A stretch of DNA of 64,000 bases from Lentzea sp. NEAU-D7 (lineage in GTDB: Bacteria; Actinomycetota; Actinomycetes; Mycobacteriales; Pseudonocardiaceae): NCBI RefSeq assembly GCF_026242055.1, contig NZ_JAPJDL010000035.1, positions 24,810-88,809 of the forward strand. The letters run 5' to 3'. Under the pieces are notes generated by a model. The model saw nothing but the letters and a program-made list of their open reading frames with translations, did not search any database and was not told where the DNA came from. Both the position numbers and the translations under genes were made by a program. Position 1 is the first letter of the stretch. Every line of letters begins with the position of its first letter. Shown piece after piece: positions 38,934-51,296 of the stretch.

Positions 38934-40078
38934 CCGTAGAGCCACTCCAGCCGTTCGTGCAGCTCGGCGACGGTCCACGAGGCGAACATCGCGTCACGGA
39001 CCTCCGCTGCCTCGCCGGCCGGGTGGTAGACCTCCCGCCCCATCGCCCTCGAGGCGTGGTGGACGCGCGCGGTCCGCTCCGAGCGGAGCGCCACGTACCG
39101 CGCAAAAGAGCCGGCCACGTCCTGAGGAGCGAACACGGTGGAGAGGCAGACGGCGTCCTCCAACGCCTGACAGGCGCCCTGCGCGGCGTACTGCAACACC
39201 GGATGGGCGGCGTCCCCGAGCAACACGACGCGGGAGTCCTGCCAGTCCGCGATCGGCGCCCGGTCGCACAGCACCCACGCGCGCCACTCGCCGGCGAGTT
39301 CCATGAGCCGAGCCGCGTCGTCGCACAACGGCACGAAGTGCTTCATCACCTCGGCGTGCTCGACGGGCTTGCCGTTCATGGGCTCCGTCGCACCGTTGTC
39401 CGTGGTGGCAACGAGGTTCACGTACCGCCCACCGGCGATCACGTACCAGACGACGTGATAGCGAGGCCCCGCCCACAGCGTGACGACGTTCTCCTTCAAC
39501 GAAGGCGGCACGTTCCGCGAGGGGATGACCGCGCGGAACGTCGTGTGCCCGGACACCTGCGGATCCCCGTCGCCCACGAGCTGCCGCCGCACCGCCGATC
39601 GCAGCCCGTCAGCGCCGACCAGTGCCTCTCCGCGCACGACATCGCCCGACCGCAGCACCGCCGTGACTCCGTTCGCGTCCTGCTCGTAGCCCTCGACCGC
39701 GCTGCTCACCCGAAGGTCGATCCGTTCGTTGCTCCGGCAGGCGTCGAGCAACGGCGCGAGCACGTCGTCGCGATGCACCACCGCATAGGTGCCGAACCGC
39801 TCCCGGAAGCCCGCGTCGACCGGCAAGCCGGCGATCTGCCGCCCGGACACCCCGCACCGCAACCGCAACTCGTCGACGTGCACGGCCCGAGCCCGCACCG
39901 CGGCACCCACGCCCAGCGCGTCGAGCATGCGGAACCCGTTGGGCCCGACCTGGATGCCGGCCCCGATCTCCTCGAACGCCGCCGCGGCTTCGAGCACCGT
40001 CACCCGCGCACCCGCCCGCGCGAGGCCGAGCGCCGTCGCCAGCCCGCCGATACCGCCGCCGACCACCAGGACCGTCAT
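38930..40078 (-). CDS. FAD-dependent monooxygenase, salicylate/3-hydroxybenzoate hydroxylase type
   Basis: Aromatic hydroxylase-like flavoprotein of 382 residues. VLVVGGGIGGLATALGLARAG is the dinucleotide-binding fold; LEAAAAFEEIGAGIQVGPNGFRML, LVGADGLRSAVR (DG motif) and VVLLGDAAHPVLQYAAQGACQALEDA (GD motif) give the group A flavin monooxygenase set. The substrate is unknown; similarity in style is to 3-hydroxybenzoate 6-hydroxylases. ATG at 40078; in-frame sequence upstream is repeat DNA. No partner gene or regulator is adjacent. Confidence 0.92.
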   Translation of the reverse strand: MTVLVVGGGIGGLATALGLARAGARVTVLEAAAAFEEIGAGIQVGPNGFRMLDALGVGAAVRARAVHVDELRLRCGVSGRQIAGLPVDAGFRERFGTYAVVHRDDVLAPLLDACRSNERIDLRVSSAVEGYEQDANGVTAVLRSGDVVRGEALVGADGLRSAVRRQLVGDGDPQVSGHTTFRAVIPSRNVPPSLKENVVTLWAGPRYHVVWYVIAGGRYVNLVATTDNGATEPMNGKPVEHAEVMKHFVPLCDDAARLMELAGEWRAWVLCDRAPIADWQDSRVVLLGDAAHPVLQYAAQGACQALEDAVCLSTVFAPQDVAGSFARYVALRSERTARVHHASRAMGREVYHPAGEAAEVRDAMFASWTVAELHERLEWLYG

Positions 40079-40787
40079 GTCCGACCTTTCGCGAGTCCGC
40101 CCAGAGCGCGTCCGAGTATTTCGGTTCGTGCCCGGTGGTGGGTGCCGCAGGAGGGCTCGCTTCGGGAAGGGGACGTGACGCGCGGACTGCCAGGCTCGGG
40201 TATCCGCGATCCCGGGCCACTGAGGTCGCACGTTCGGCCCTGCGAGCAGGCGGTGCCCTCGCGGACTCGCGGTGCCGCCGCCGACGGGCGGTGTCGCTGC
40301 GGGCTGGTGGTGATCCTGCGGCCGGGCGGTGCCGCCGCAGACAGGCGGTGTCCCTAAGGGCTGGCGATGCTCCCATAGATAGGCGGTGCCCCTGCGGGGC
40401 GGCTGGTGCCCCGCAAGCCTGCGGCGCTCCCGCGCCCTGCGGCGCTCCCGCGCCCTGCGGCGCTCCCGCGCCCTGCGGCGCTCCCGCGAGCCCGCAGCGC
40501 CCCCGCAGACGGGAAACCTGCAGCGCCCCCGCAGACGGTCAGTGCCCCGGCAGTCAGGCAACGCCCCACAGTCAGCGGGTGGACGGGCACCGTTCCACCA
40601 CCCGGCGCATGGACCACGGGCGTACAGCCGAGCGTCCCCGAAGCGCGGGCTCAACGCGCCTATGCGCAGCTACCACACACACGCGCCAGGCCGGGTACCC
40701 CCAATTTCCATTCTAGTGATCGGCACCGACAGGGTTCGGGCTCGATAACGATCGTGCGCCCCCACGAGAGGCTCACGGGCCGACCGG
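40079..40787. other. Gene-free, repeat-rich interval upstream of lgt
   Basis: About 700 bases with no recognisable gene. From about 40230 to 40560 the sequence is a drifted minisatellite of GC-rich words (GGCGGTGCCGCCGC-like and GCAGCGCCCCCGCAGACG-like), including the 18-bp tandem block at 40419-40490. Open frames on both strands (Arg/Gly/Ala-rich) have no domain and were not accepted. Confidence 0.55.
40419..40490. repeat. 18-bp tandem repeat, four copies
   Basis: CTGCGGCGCTCCCGCGCC is repeated at 40419, 40437, 40455 and 40473. The first three copies are identical and the fourth differs only in its last two bases. The unit is a multiple of three, but no credible gene contains it. Confidence 0.85.
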
Positions 40788-40793
40788 TACGGT
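40788..40793 (+). promoter_or_regulatory. Candidate lgt -10 (TACGGT), leaderless
   Basis: TACGGT ends 7 bases before the GTG at 40801. This supports that start over the in-frame GTG at 40792 and gives lgt its own promoter, independent of the trp operon. Confidence 0.45.
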
Positions 40794-40800
40794 GGGCGCC

Positions 40801-41799
40801 GTGTTGGACGCCCTTCTGGCCACGATCCCGAGTCCCGACCGCGGTGTTTGGTACCTCGGTCCGCTCCCCATCAGGGCCTATGCGCTGTGCATCATCGCCG
40901 GCATCGTCGTCGCGATCTGGTGGGGTGAGCGCCGCTGGATCGCACGCGGCGGCCTCAAGGGCGAGGTCACGGACATCGCCGTGTGGGCGGTGCCGTTCGG
41001 TCTCGTCGGCGGGCGGCTCTACCACGTCATCACCGACAACCAGAAGTACTTCGGGCCGGGCAAGGACCCGCTCGCGGCGCTGCAGATCTGGAACGGTGGC
41101 CTCGGCATCTGGGGTGCCATCGCGCTCGGTGCCGTCGGTGCCTGGATCGCGTGCCGCCGCAGGGGCATCCCGCTGCCGGCGATGGCGGACGCGCTGGCGC
41201 CCGGCATCGTGGTCGCGCAGGCCATCGGGCGGCTCGGCAACTACTTCAACCAGGAGCTGTACGGCGGCGACACGACGTTGCCGTGGGGTCTGGAGATCTA
41301 CCGTCGCGTCACGCCCGAGGGTCGTGAGGACGCGCTGGCGGGCATCGCCATCGACCACACGCCGATCCAGGTCGTGCACCCGACGTTCCTCTACGAGCTG
41401 CTGTGGAACCTCGGTGTCGCGCTGCTGATCGTGTGGGCGGACCGGAAGTTCCGGCTCGGCCACGGCCGGGTCTTCGCGCTCTACGTCGCGGGCTACACGG
41501 CCGGTCGGTTCTGGATCGAGCTCATGCGGACCGACGAGGCGACGCTGGTCTTCGGCACGCGCGTGAACGTGTTCGTGTCGGCGCTCGTGTTCTTCGGCGC
41601 GGTCGCGTACTTCATCATCGCCAAGTCCCGTGGTGAGCGTGAGGACGTCGCCGCGCTGCGCGGCACCGGAGAAGACCCCGCCGAACCCGCCGCGGAGGCG
41701 GAAGCCGAAGCGGAAGCTGCGGAGGACAAGAGCGTCGTCGAGGACGACGCCGCCGAGAAGGACAAGAAGAACTCCCCGGAGTCCGTCAAACCGGAGTGA
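40801..41799 (+). CDS. lgt: Lgt, phosphatidylglycerol--prolipoprotein diacylglyceryl transferase
   Basis: Membrane enzyme that lipidates lipobox cysteines. From GTG 40801 the protein has 332 residues with about seven hydrophobic segments. LGPLPIRAYALCIIAGI, IWNGGLGIWGAIALG, VAQAIGRLGNYFNQELYGG (the Lgt signature with the essential Arg and Asn), HPTFLYELLWNL and GRFWIELMRTDE are diagnostic. The C-terminal tail of about 60 residues is highly charged (E/A/K-rich), as common in actinomycete Lgt. The clients include the lipoproteins at 14215 and 44755. The next gene starts 3 bases after the stop. Confidence 0.95.
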   Translation: MLDALLATIPSPDRGVWYLGPLPIRAYALCIIAGIVVAIWWGERRWIARGGLKGEVTDIAVWAVPFGLVGGRLYHVITDNQKYFGPGKDPLAALQIWNGGLGIWGAIALGAVGAWIACRRRGIPLPAMADALAPGIVVAQAIGRLGNYFNQELYGGDTTLPWGLEIYRRVTPEGREDALAGIAIDHTPIQVVHPTFLYELLWNLGVALLIVWADRKFRLGHGRVFALYVAGYTAGRFWIELMRTDEATLVFGTRVNVFVSALVFFGAVAYFIIAKSRGEREDVAALRGTGEDPAEPAAEAEAEAEAAEDKSVVEDDAAEKDKKNSPESVKPE

Positions 41800-41802
41800 T
41801 CT

Positions 41803-42465
41803 GTGCGCGTGCTCGTCGTCGAGGATGACGACCGGGTGGCCCGGGGCCTGCTGACCGCACTGCGGCACGCGGGCTACGAGGTGCATCGGGTGGCCACGGC
41901 CGCCGACGCGCTGCGTGCCGCGCCCGCCGACGTGGTGCTGCTCGACCTCGGGCTGCCCGACGGCGACGGCCTGGAGGTGCTGCGCGAGCTGCGGCACAGG
42001 CCGGGCACCGCCGTCATCACGGTGACCGCGCGCGGCGAGGAACGGGAACGCGTGCTCGGCCTGCGGGCCGGGGCCGACGACTACGTGGTGAAGCCGTTCG
42101 GCACGTCCGAGCTCCTCGCCCGGATCGAGGCCGTCCTGCGCAGGACGCGCACGCACCGCGCCGAGCCGGAGGCGGAAGGACCGATCCAGATCGGTCCGCT
42201 GCGGATCATCGCCGCTACCCGGGTCGCCACAGTGGACGGTGAACCGCTTTCGCTGACCCGCAAGGAGTTCGACCTCCTCGCGCTCCTCGCCACCCGCAAG
42301 GGTGAGGTGGTGAGCCGCGACTTCATCGTGGACCAGGTGTGGCAGGCGCACTGGGAGGCGCCGTCGCGGACGCTCGACACGCACATCGCGGCGTTGCGCG
42401 GCAAGCTCGGCGGCCACGTCAGGATCGAGACGGTCAGGGGAGTGGGCTACCGGCTCGCCACGTGA
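41803..42465 (+). CDS. OmpR/PhoB-family response regulator
   Basis: Two-component regulator of 220 residues. The receiver has the acidic pair in VVEDDDRVARG, phospho-acceptor D48 in VVLLDLGLPDGDG, T in VTARGEE and K in DDYVVKPFG. The C-terminal winged helix ends in RTLDTHIAALRGKLGGHVRIETVRGVGYRL. The cognate kinase follows 3 bases later. Neighbouring TAXI binding protein and DctA-type symporter suggest control of dicarboxylate or amino-acid uptake (inference from context). Confidence 0.93.
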   Translation: MRVLVVEDDDRVARGLLTALRHAGYEVHRVATAADALRAAPADVVLLDLGLPDGDGLEVLRELRHRPGTAVITVTARGEERERVLGLRAGADDYVVKPFGTSELLARIEAVLRRTRTHRAEPEAEGPIQIGPLRIIAATRVATVDGEPLSLTRKEFDLLALLATRKGEVVSRDFIVDQVWQAHWEAPSRTLDTHIAALRGKLGGHVRIETVRGVGYRLAT

Positions 42466-42468
42466 CGA

Positions 42469-43887
42469 GTGTCCGAGAGACATCCACAGGCTGTTGCGGG
42501 ACAATCACAACCGATGCTCCGCCGACTGCTCGTCATCACCGTTCCGCTGCTCGTCGCCCTGGTCGCGGCGCTCGGCATCCCGTTGGCGTCCGCGGTCGTG
42601 CAGCGCGAGACCCAGACCACCTACCTCGACCGCCTCAGCGACGCGAGCAGGTTCGCGGCGCTCGGCGAGAGCGCGTTGCAGTCGGACCGGCTGGAGGCGC
42701 TGAGCCAGGAGATCCAGCGCTACGACGACCTCTACGACATCCCGGTCGCACTGGTCAGCGCCGACAAGCGGATCCTGCTCGCGTCCCGGCAGGGCTTCGA
42801 CCCCAGCAACGACTCCGAGGTCACGAGGTCGCTGCACACGGCGCTGAACGGCGGCGTGCGGCCGGAGCCCGAGTACACGGGCTGGCCGTGGCGCACCGGG
42901 CCGATGGTCGTCGTCGAGCCGGTCGGGCGGGACAGCGAGGTGGTGGCCGCGGTCGTCACGATCTCGCAGACGCGAGGCCTGCGGACCGAGGTGCTGCGGC
43001 AGTGGGGGCTGATGGCGCTGGCCGGGCTCGCGCCGATGCTCGCCGTGGTCGCCGCCGCCTGGCCCATGTCGCGGTGGGTGCTCAGGCCGGTCGGCAGGCT
43101 CGACGAGGCGACCGCCGCCGTGGCTGCGGGCAACCTCGACGTGCGGGCGGACGAGGTCGGCGGTCCGCAGGAGCTCCGCAGGCTCGCGCGCAGTTTCAAC
43201 ACCATGGTCGACGTCGTCGGCAAGGCCCTGAACAGGCAGAAGGCGTTCGTGGCCGACGCGTCCCACCAGCTGCGGAACCCGCTCGCGAGTCTCCGGCTGG
43301 CCGTGGACAACCTCGAACCGCACGTGGACGGCGAGCTCGCGAGGGAAGCGCACCAGATCGCGGTCGAGGAGGCCGAGGAGATGGGGCGCGTGCTCGACAC
43401 GCTGCTCGCCGCGACCAGGCTCGACAGCGCGCGGCAGACCGAGCCCGTCGAGATCGACCAGCTGCTCACGACGCACCGGGCGGCCTGGCAGGCGCTCGCG
43501 AGCCGGTCCGGGGTCACGCTGAGGATCGACGTGCCGGCGGGCCTCACCATGCAGGAACCGCCCGGTGGCCTCGGCAGCGTGCTCGACGAGCTCGTCAGCA
43601 ACGCCATCCGGCTCGCCAACGCCACCGAGGTCACGATCACCGGCGAGACCGGTGAGCTGCACGTCGTCGACAACGGCGACGGCCTGAGCGCCGAGGAACG
43701 CGAGCTCGCGCTGCAGCGGTTCTGGCGCGCCACCAAGCACCAGAACATCGCGGGCACCGGGATGGGGCTCGCGATCTGCGCCGAGCTGATCGAGTCCGCC
43801 GGCGGCACGCTCACCCTGCACGACGCGGACCCGGGCCTGGACGTGAAGGTCGCCCTCAGCGCTTCACGGAACGGAACCAGCGCATAG
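42469..43887 (+). CDS. Sensor histidine kinase, partner of the preceding regulator
   Basis: Membrane sensor kinase of 472 residues from GTG; an ATG at 42514 gives 457 residues starting just before the first membrane helix. LRRLLVITVPLLVALVAALGIPLA and a second helix near LMALAGLAPMLAVVAAAWP bracket an extracytoplasmic domain of about 130 residues. Then come a HAMP-like linker, the dimerisation motif FVADASHQLRNPLASLRLAVDNL (His 266 in GTG numbering), and the ATPase N/G boxes (LDELVSNAIRLAN, VVDNGDGLS, GTGMGLAICAELI). The end overlaps the TAXI gene by 32 bases. Confidence 0.93.
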   Translation: MSERHPQAVAGQSQPMLRRLLVITVPLLVALVAALGIPLASAVVQRETQTTYLDRLSDASRFAALGESALQSDRLEALSQEIQRYDDLYDIPVALVSADKRILLASRQGFDPSNDSEVTRSLHTALNGGVRPEPEYTGWPWRTGPMVVVEPVGRDSEVVAAVVTISQTRGLRTEVLRQWGLMALAGLAPMLAVVAAAWPMSRWVLRPVGRLDEATAAVAAGNLDVRADEVGGPQELRRLARSFNTMVDVVGKALNRQKAFVADASHQLRNPLASLRLAVDNLEPHVDGELAREAHQIAVEEAEEMGRVLDTLLAATRLDSARQTEPVEIDQLLTTHRAAWQALASRSGVTLRIDVPAGLTMQEPPGGLGSVLDELVSNAIRLANATEVTITGETGELHVVDNGDGLSAEERELALQRFWRATKHQNIAGTGMGLAICAELIESAGGTLTLHDADPGLDVKVALSASRNGTSA

Positions 43888-44755
43888 CGCCGTCGTGCAG
43901 CGGCACCAGCCCGGTCGCGATGCCCGTGCGGACGTTGATCCGCGACGCCTCCGGGTGGCCCTCGACGATCCGCGCGGTCTCGGTGAACACCGTGCGCGTC
44001 ACGACCTCGACGACGTCCGCGCTCAGCGACTCGCGCGCCAGCAGCAGGTTCGGCACCGCGAACGTCTGGTTCGCGGCCACGTCCTCGTAGGTGGTGCTGG
44101 GGATCGTCGCCGGGATGTAGGGGCCCTTGTACTTCTCGGCGAGCTTGACCGCCTCCATCGGGATGTTGACCAGCCGCACGTCGCCCTGCAGAGCGGTGAT
44201 CGCGGGCGTCGGGATGCCGGTCAGCGCCAGCATCGCGTCCAGCGATCCGTCCGCGACGCGGCGGGACGCCTCGGCGTGCGCCATGCGTTCGTCCACCGCG
44301 GACAGGCCGAAGAACTCCAGCATCCGCCTGGCGGTGAACTCCGTTCCGGAACCGATGGGCCCCAACGAGATCCGCTTGCCCGCGAGATCACCGAACGTGC
44401 GGATCGGCGACCCCGCCGGGACCGCGATCTGCATGAAGCTGTCGTAGAGCCGGCCGACCGCGCGGACGCTCTGCGGGTCGTCGATGGGGTCCAAAGAGGA
44501 CAGCGCGAGCTGCGCTTCACCTGATCGCAACAACTGCAGGTTCTCGACCGACGCGGCCGTCGGGATGGCGGTGACCTTCGTGCCGGGCAGCTGCTCGGCC
44601 AGCGCCGCCGCCAGGGCCCCTCCGACCTCGCGGAACACCGCCCCCTCCGGCCCGGTCGCGAGCACCAGCTCAGCGGGTGCCTCGACCCTGCGCGGGGTGC
44701 ACCCGGCAAGAGCCAGTCCGGCCCCTAGCAGAAGCGTGCGACGGCTGAGCGACAC
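43856..44755 (-). CDS. TAXI-family (TRAP-type) solute-binding lipoprotein
   Basis: Extracytoplasmic receptor of 299 residues. SLSRRTLLLGAGLALAGC is a lipoprotein signal (lipobox LAGC, with an RR pair that could also allow Tat export). The mature domain follows the TAXI pattern: VLATGPEGAVFREVGGALAAAL, TAASVENLQLLRSGEAQLAL, RISLGPIGSGTEFTARRMLE. No TRAP membrane subunits are nearby, so it may serve as a signal receptor for the adjacent kinase rather than for transport. GTG start, 6 bases after TAGGCT; divergent from dctA. Confidence 0.9.
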   Translation of the reverse strand: MSLSRRTLLLGAGLALAGCTPRRVEAPAELVLATGPEGAVFREVGGALAAALAEQLPGTKVTAIPTAASVENLQLLRSGEAQLALSSLDPIDDPQSVRAVGRLYDSFMQIAVPAGSPIRTFGDLAGKRISLGPIGSGTEFTARRMLEFFGLSAVDERMAHAEASRRVADGSLDAMLALTGIPTPAITALQGDVRLVNIPMEAVKLAEKYKGPYIPATIPSTTYEDVAANQTFAVPNLLLARESLSADVVEVVTRTVFTETARIVEGHPEASRINVRTGIATGLVPLHDGAMRWFRSVKR

Positions 44756-44761
44756 CGGCGA

Positions 44762-44767
44762 AGCCTA
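44762..44767 (-). promoter_or_regulatory. Candidate -10 (TAGGCT) for leaderless TAXI gene
   Basis: On the minus strand TAGGCT is followed by 6 bases and the GTG at 44755. It lies in the 112-base divergent gap shared with the symporter gene, where a response-regulator site would be expected. CTGA and TCAG (about 44788-44801) hint at a partial repeat. Confidence 0.45.
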
Positions 44768-44867
44768 GCTGTTACGTCAGGGCTGTCTGAAGTTTCCTCA
44801 GGTCGGCTTGTCGGGCCTGGTGGCGCGGCTCACTCTCTCTCCCAACACGTAGTTCGAGGAGGAACAA

Positions 44868-46229
44868 GTGGCGACCACCGCAACAGGCCGCAAACCGATC
44901 TACAAGCACCTCTACTTCTGGGTCCTTGTCTCCATCGTGCTGGGCGCGGCCGTCGGCTTCCTGTTCCCCAAACAGGCGTCCGAGATGAAGTGGCTCGCCG
45001 ACCTGTTCGTGAACCTCGTGAAGGTCGTCATCGCGCCGACCATCTTCGCGACGATCATCGTCGGCATCGCGGGCCTCGGGAACCTCGCCAAGGCGGGCGG
45101 GCTCGCGCTCAAGACGATCCTCTACTTCACCGCGATGACCACGGTGGCGCTCGCCATCGGCCTCATCGTCGTGAACATCGTCCAGCCGGGTCACCACGGC
45201 GGCGACATCGAGCTCAACGCGAGCCAGGCCGACGCGACGCTGAAGTCCGCCTCGACCGCGGAGACGGGCATCACCGGCTTCATCCTGAGCCTGGTGCCCA
45301 AGTCGTTCGTCAGCGCGTTCACCGACGGCCAGCTGATCCAGGTGCTCGTGGTCGCCATCCTCGTGGCCGTCGCGGTCGCCGGCATGGGTGAGCGCGGTGC
45401 CAAGGTCGTCTCCGCGATGGAGACGCTCTCCAAGGTGATGTTCGGCATCATCAAGATCGTCATGTACGTGGCGCCGATCGGTGCCTTCGGCGGCATCGCC
45501 TACACCGTCGGCAAGTTCGGCGGCAGCGTCCTGGGCAAGCTGCTGTGGCTGATGGGCTCGTTCTACGCCACCTGCATCCTGTTCGTCATCGTGGTGCTCG
45601 GCCTGGTCGCGAAGTTCGCGGGCTTCAGCCTCTTCAAGTTCCTGCGCTACATCAAGGACGAGATCCTGATCGTGCTCGGCACCTCGTCGTCCGAGTCCGT
45701 GCTGCCGCGCATGATGGTCAAGCTGGAGGCGGCGGGCGCCCAGAAGTCGGTCGTCGGCCTCACCATCCCGACCGGGTACTCGTTCAACCTCGACGGCACC
45801 TGCATCTACCTGACCATGGGCGCGATCTTCATCGCCCAGGCCACGGGTCACGACGTGTCGATCGGCGTCCAGATCGGCCTGCTGCTCTTCATGCTGATCG
45901 CGTCGAAGGGCGCGGCGGGCGTCACCGGCGCCGGCCTCGTCACCCTGGCCGCCTCGCTGCAGGCCTTCGAGGCCCACTCGGCCATCCCCGCGGTCGGCAT
46001 CGCGCTGATCGTCGGCATCGACCGCTTCATGTCCGAGGCCCGCGCCATCACGAACGTGATCGGCAACGGTGTCGGGTCGCTCGTGGTCGCCGCCTGGCAG
46101 AAGGCCCTCGACAAGGAGCGCCTGACCGAGGTGCTGAACAACCCCGACAGCGTCGACGTCGACGACCTGCTGGCCCAGCAGACCGGGGCCGAGGGCGACG
46201 ACAAGAAGGAGCCGGTCGCGGCTCACTGA
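44868..46229 (+). CDS. Dicarboxylate/amino acid:cation symporter (DAACS, DctA/GltP-like)
   Basis: Secondary transporter of 453 residues with the glutamate-transporter fold. The serine-rich hairpin is GTSSSESVLPRMM, the substrate/cation motif is TGYSFNLDGTCIYLTMG, and VGIDRFMSEARAITNVIGN is the C-terminal Asp/Arg region that sets substrate type. Together these identify DAACS; C4-dicarboxylates or acidic amino acids are the likely cargo. GTG start with a GGAGGA ribosome-binding site. A 14-bp stem terminator follows 8 bases after the stop. Confidence 0.95.
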   Translation: MATTATGRKPIYKHLYFWVLVSIVLGAAVGFLFPKQASEMKWLADLFVNLVKVVIAPTIFATIIVGIAGLGNLAKAGGLALKTILYFTAMTTVALAIGLIVVNIVQPGHHGGDIELNASQADATLKSASTAETGITGFILSLVPKSFVSAFTDGQLIQVLVVAILVAVAVAGMGERGAKVVSAMETLSKVMFGIIKIVMYVAPIGAFGGIAYTVGKFGGSVLGKLLWLMGSFYATCILFVIVVLGLVAKFAGFSLFKFLRYIKDEILIVLGTSSSESVLPRMMVKLEAAGAQKSVVGLTIPTGYSFNLDGTCIYLTMGAIFIAQATGHDVSIGVQIGLLLFMLIASKGAAGVTGAGLVTLAASLQAFEAHSAIPAVGIALIVGIDRFMSEARAITNVIGNGVGSLVVAAWQKALDKERLTEVLNNPDSVDVDDLLAQQTGAEGDDKKEPVAAH

Positions 46230-46236
46230 GGACGTC

Positions 46237-46272
46237 CGTGGCTGGAGGCGACTCTTCCCGCCTCCAGCCACG
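46237..46272 (+). terminator. 14-bp stem-loop terminator after the symporter gene
   Basis: CGTGGCTGGAGGCG (46237-46250) pairs perfectly with CGCCTCCAGCCACG (46259-46272) around an 8-base loop. There is no T tract, as usual for high-GC actinobacteria. Confidence 0.8.
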
Positions 46273-46537
46273 AGACCCCGGACCTCCACGTATGCCGAGG
46301 TCCCGCTCTCCCCGCATGCGGCGCGGGGCGAACGGGGCCTCGGTCTCGTTTGGTGGGGAACAATCCTGATCTGCCCGAATGGACGGAGGCGGCTCGACTT
46401 CAGCTGGAGGAGGTGAGCGTCCGCTAACTGGGACGATAAGCGGCTGACCAGCCAGAACGTCTCTGTACCCAGCCCATCCACTGGCAAACCGGGAATGTCG
46501 CGCAACTCTCATCGGGCTGGCCGAAGTTGAACGTTCG
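46273..46537. other. Interval without a gene between dctA terminator and glt control region
   Basis: No gene was recognised. A further possible stem uses CGAGACC (46271-46277) with GGTCTCG downstream (near 46345). Otherwise nothing distinct was seen. Confidence 0.4.
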
Positions 46538-46609
46538 GTTACGCTTACCCGGCTGTAACGAACGCCGACGTTGGCCGCAATGTCGTTCCGCAGCCGGGAA
46601 TCGTTACAG
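46538..46609. promoter_or_regulatory. gltB upstream region with paired GTAAC/GTTAC sites
   Basis: GTTAC (46538-46542), CTGTAACGA (46553-46561) and its exact reverse complement TCGTTACAG (46601-46609) lie 160-235 bases upstream of gltB. GTnAC words of this kind make up GlnR-binding sites in actinomycetes, so nitrogen-dependent control of gltBD is plausible. The spacing does not match a canonical site exactly. Confidence 0.4.
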
Positions 46610-46772
46610 TTTGATGACCTAGATCACCCATTGGCGGGTGTCCCTGGGTTTCGCGGCTGTTAAAGTCGCGTCAACACGCGGGCCATCGTCGTCCCGTGCT
46701 CCCACCTGTTGGTTCGAGGTCTGAGCACGAGGACTTTGTTCTTTAGCGAGGACGACGAAGGAGGTCTGCGCA

Positions 46773-51288
<4,516 letters not shown>

Positions 51289-51296
<8 letters not shown>

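Noticed and set aside
40419..40490. Possible CRISPR array
   Set aside because: Units are contiguous 18-bp copies with no spacers and no cas genes nearby; a simple tandem repeat.
38930..40654. 574-residue form of the FAD monooxygenase with a long N-terminal extension
   Set aside because: The extra N-terminus is translated repeat DNA (Arg/Gly-rich). The dinucleotide fold starts at the ATG at 40078.
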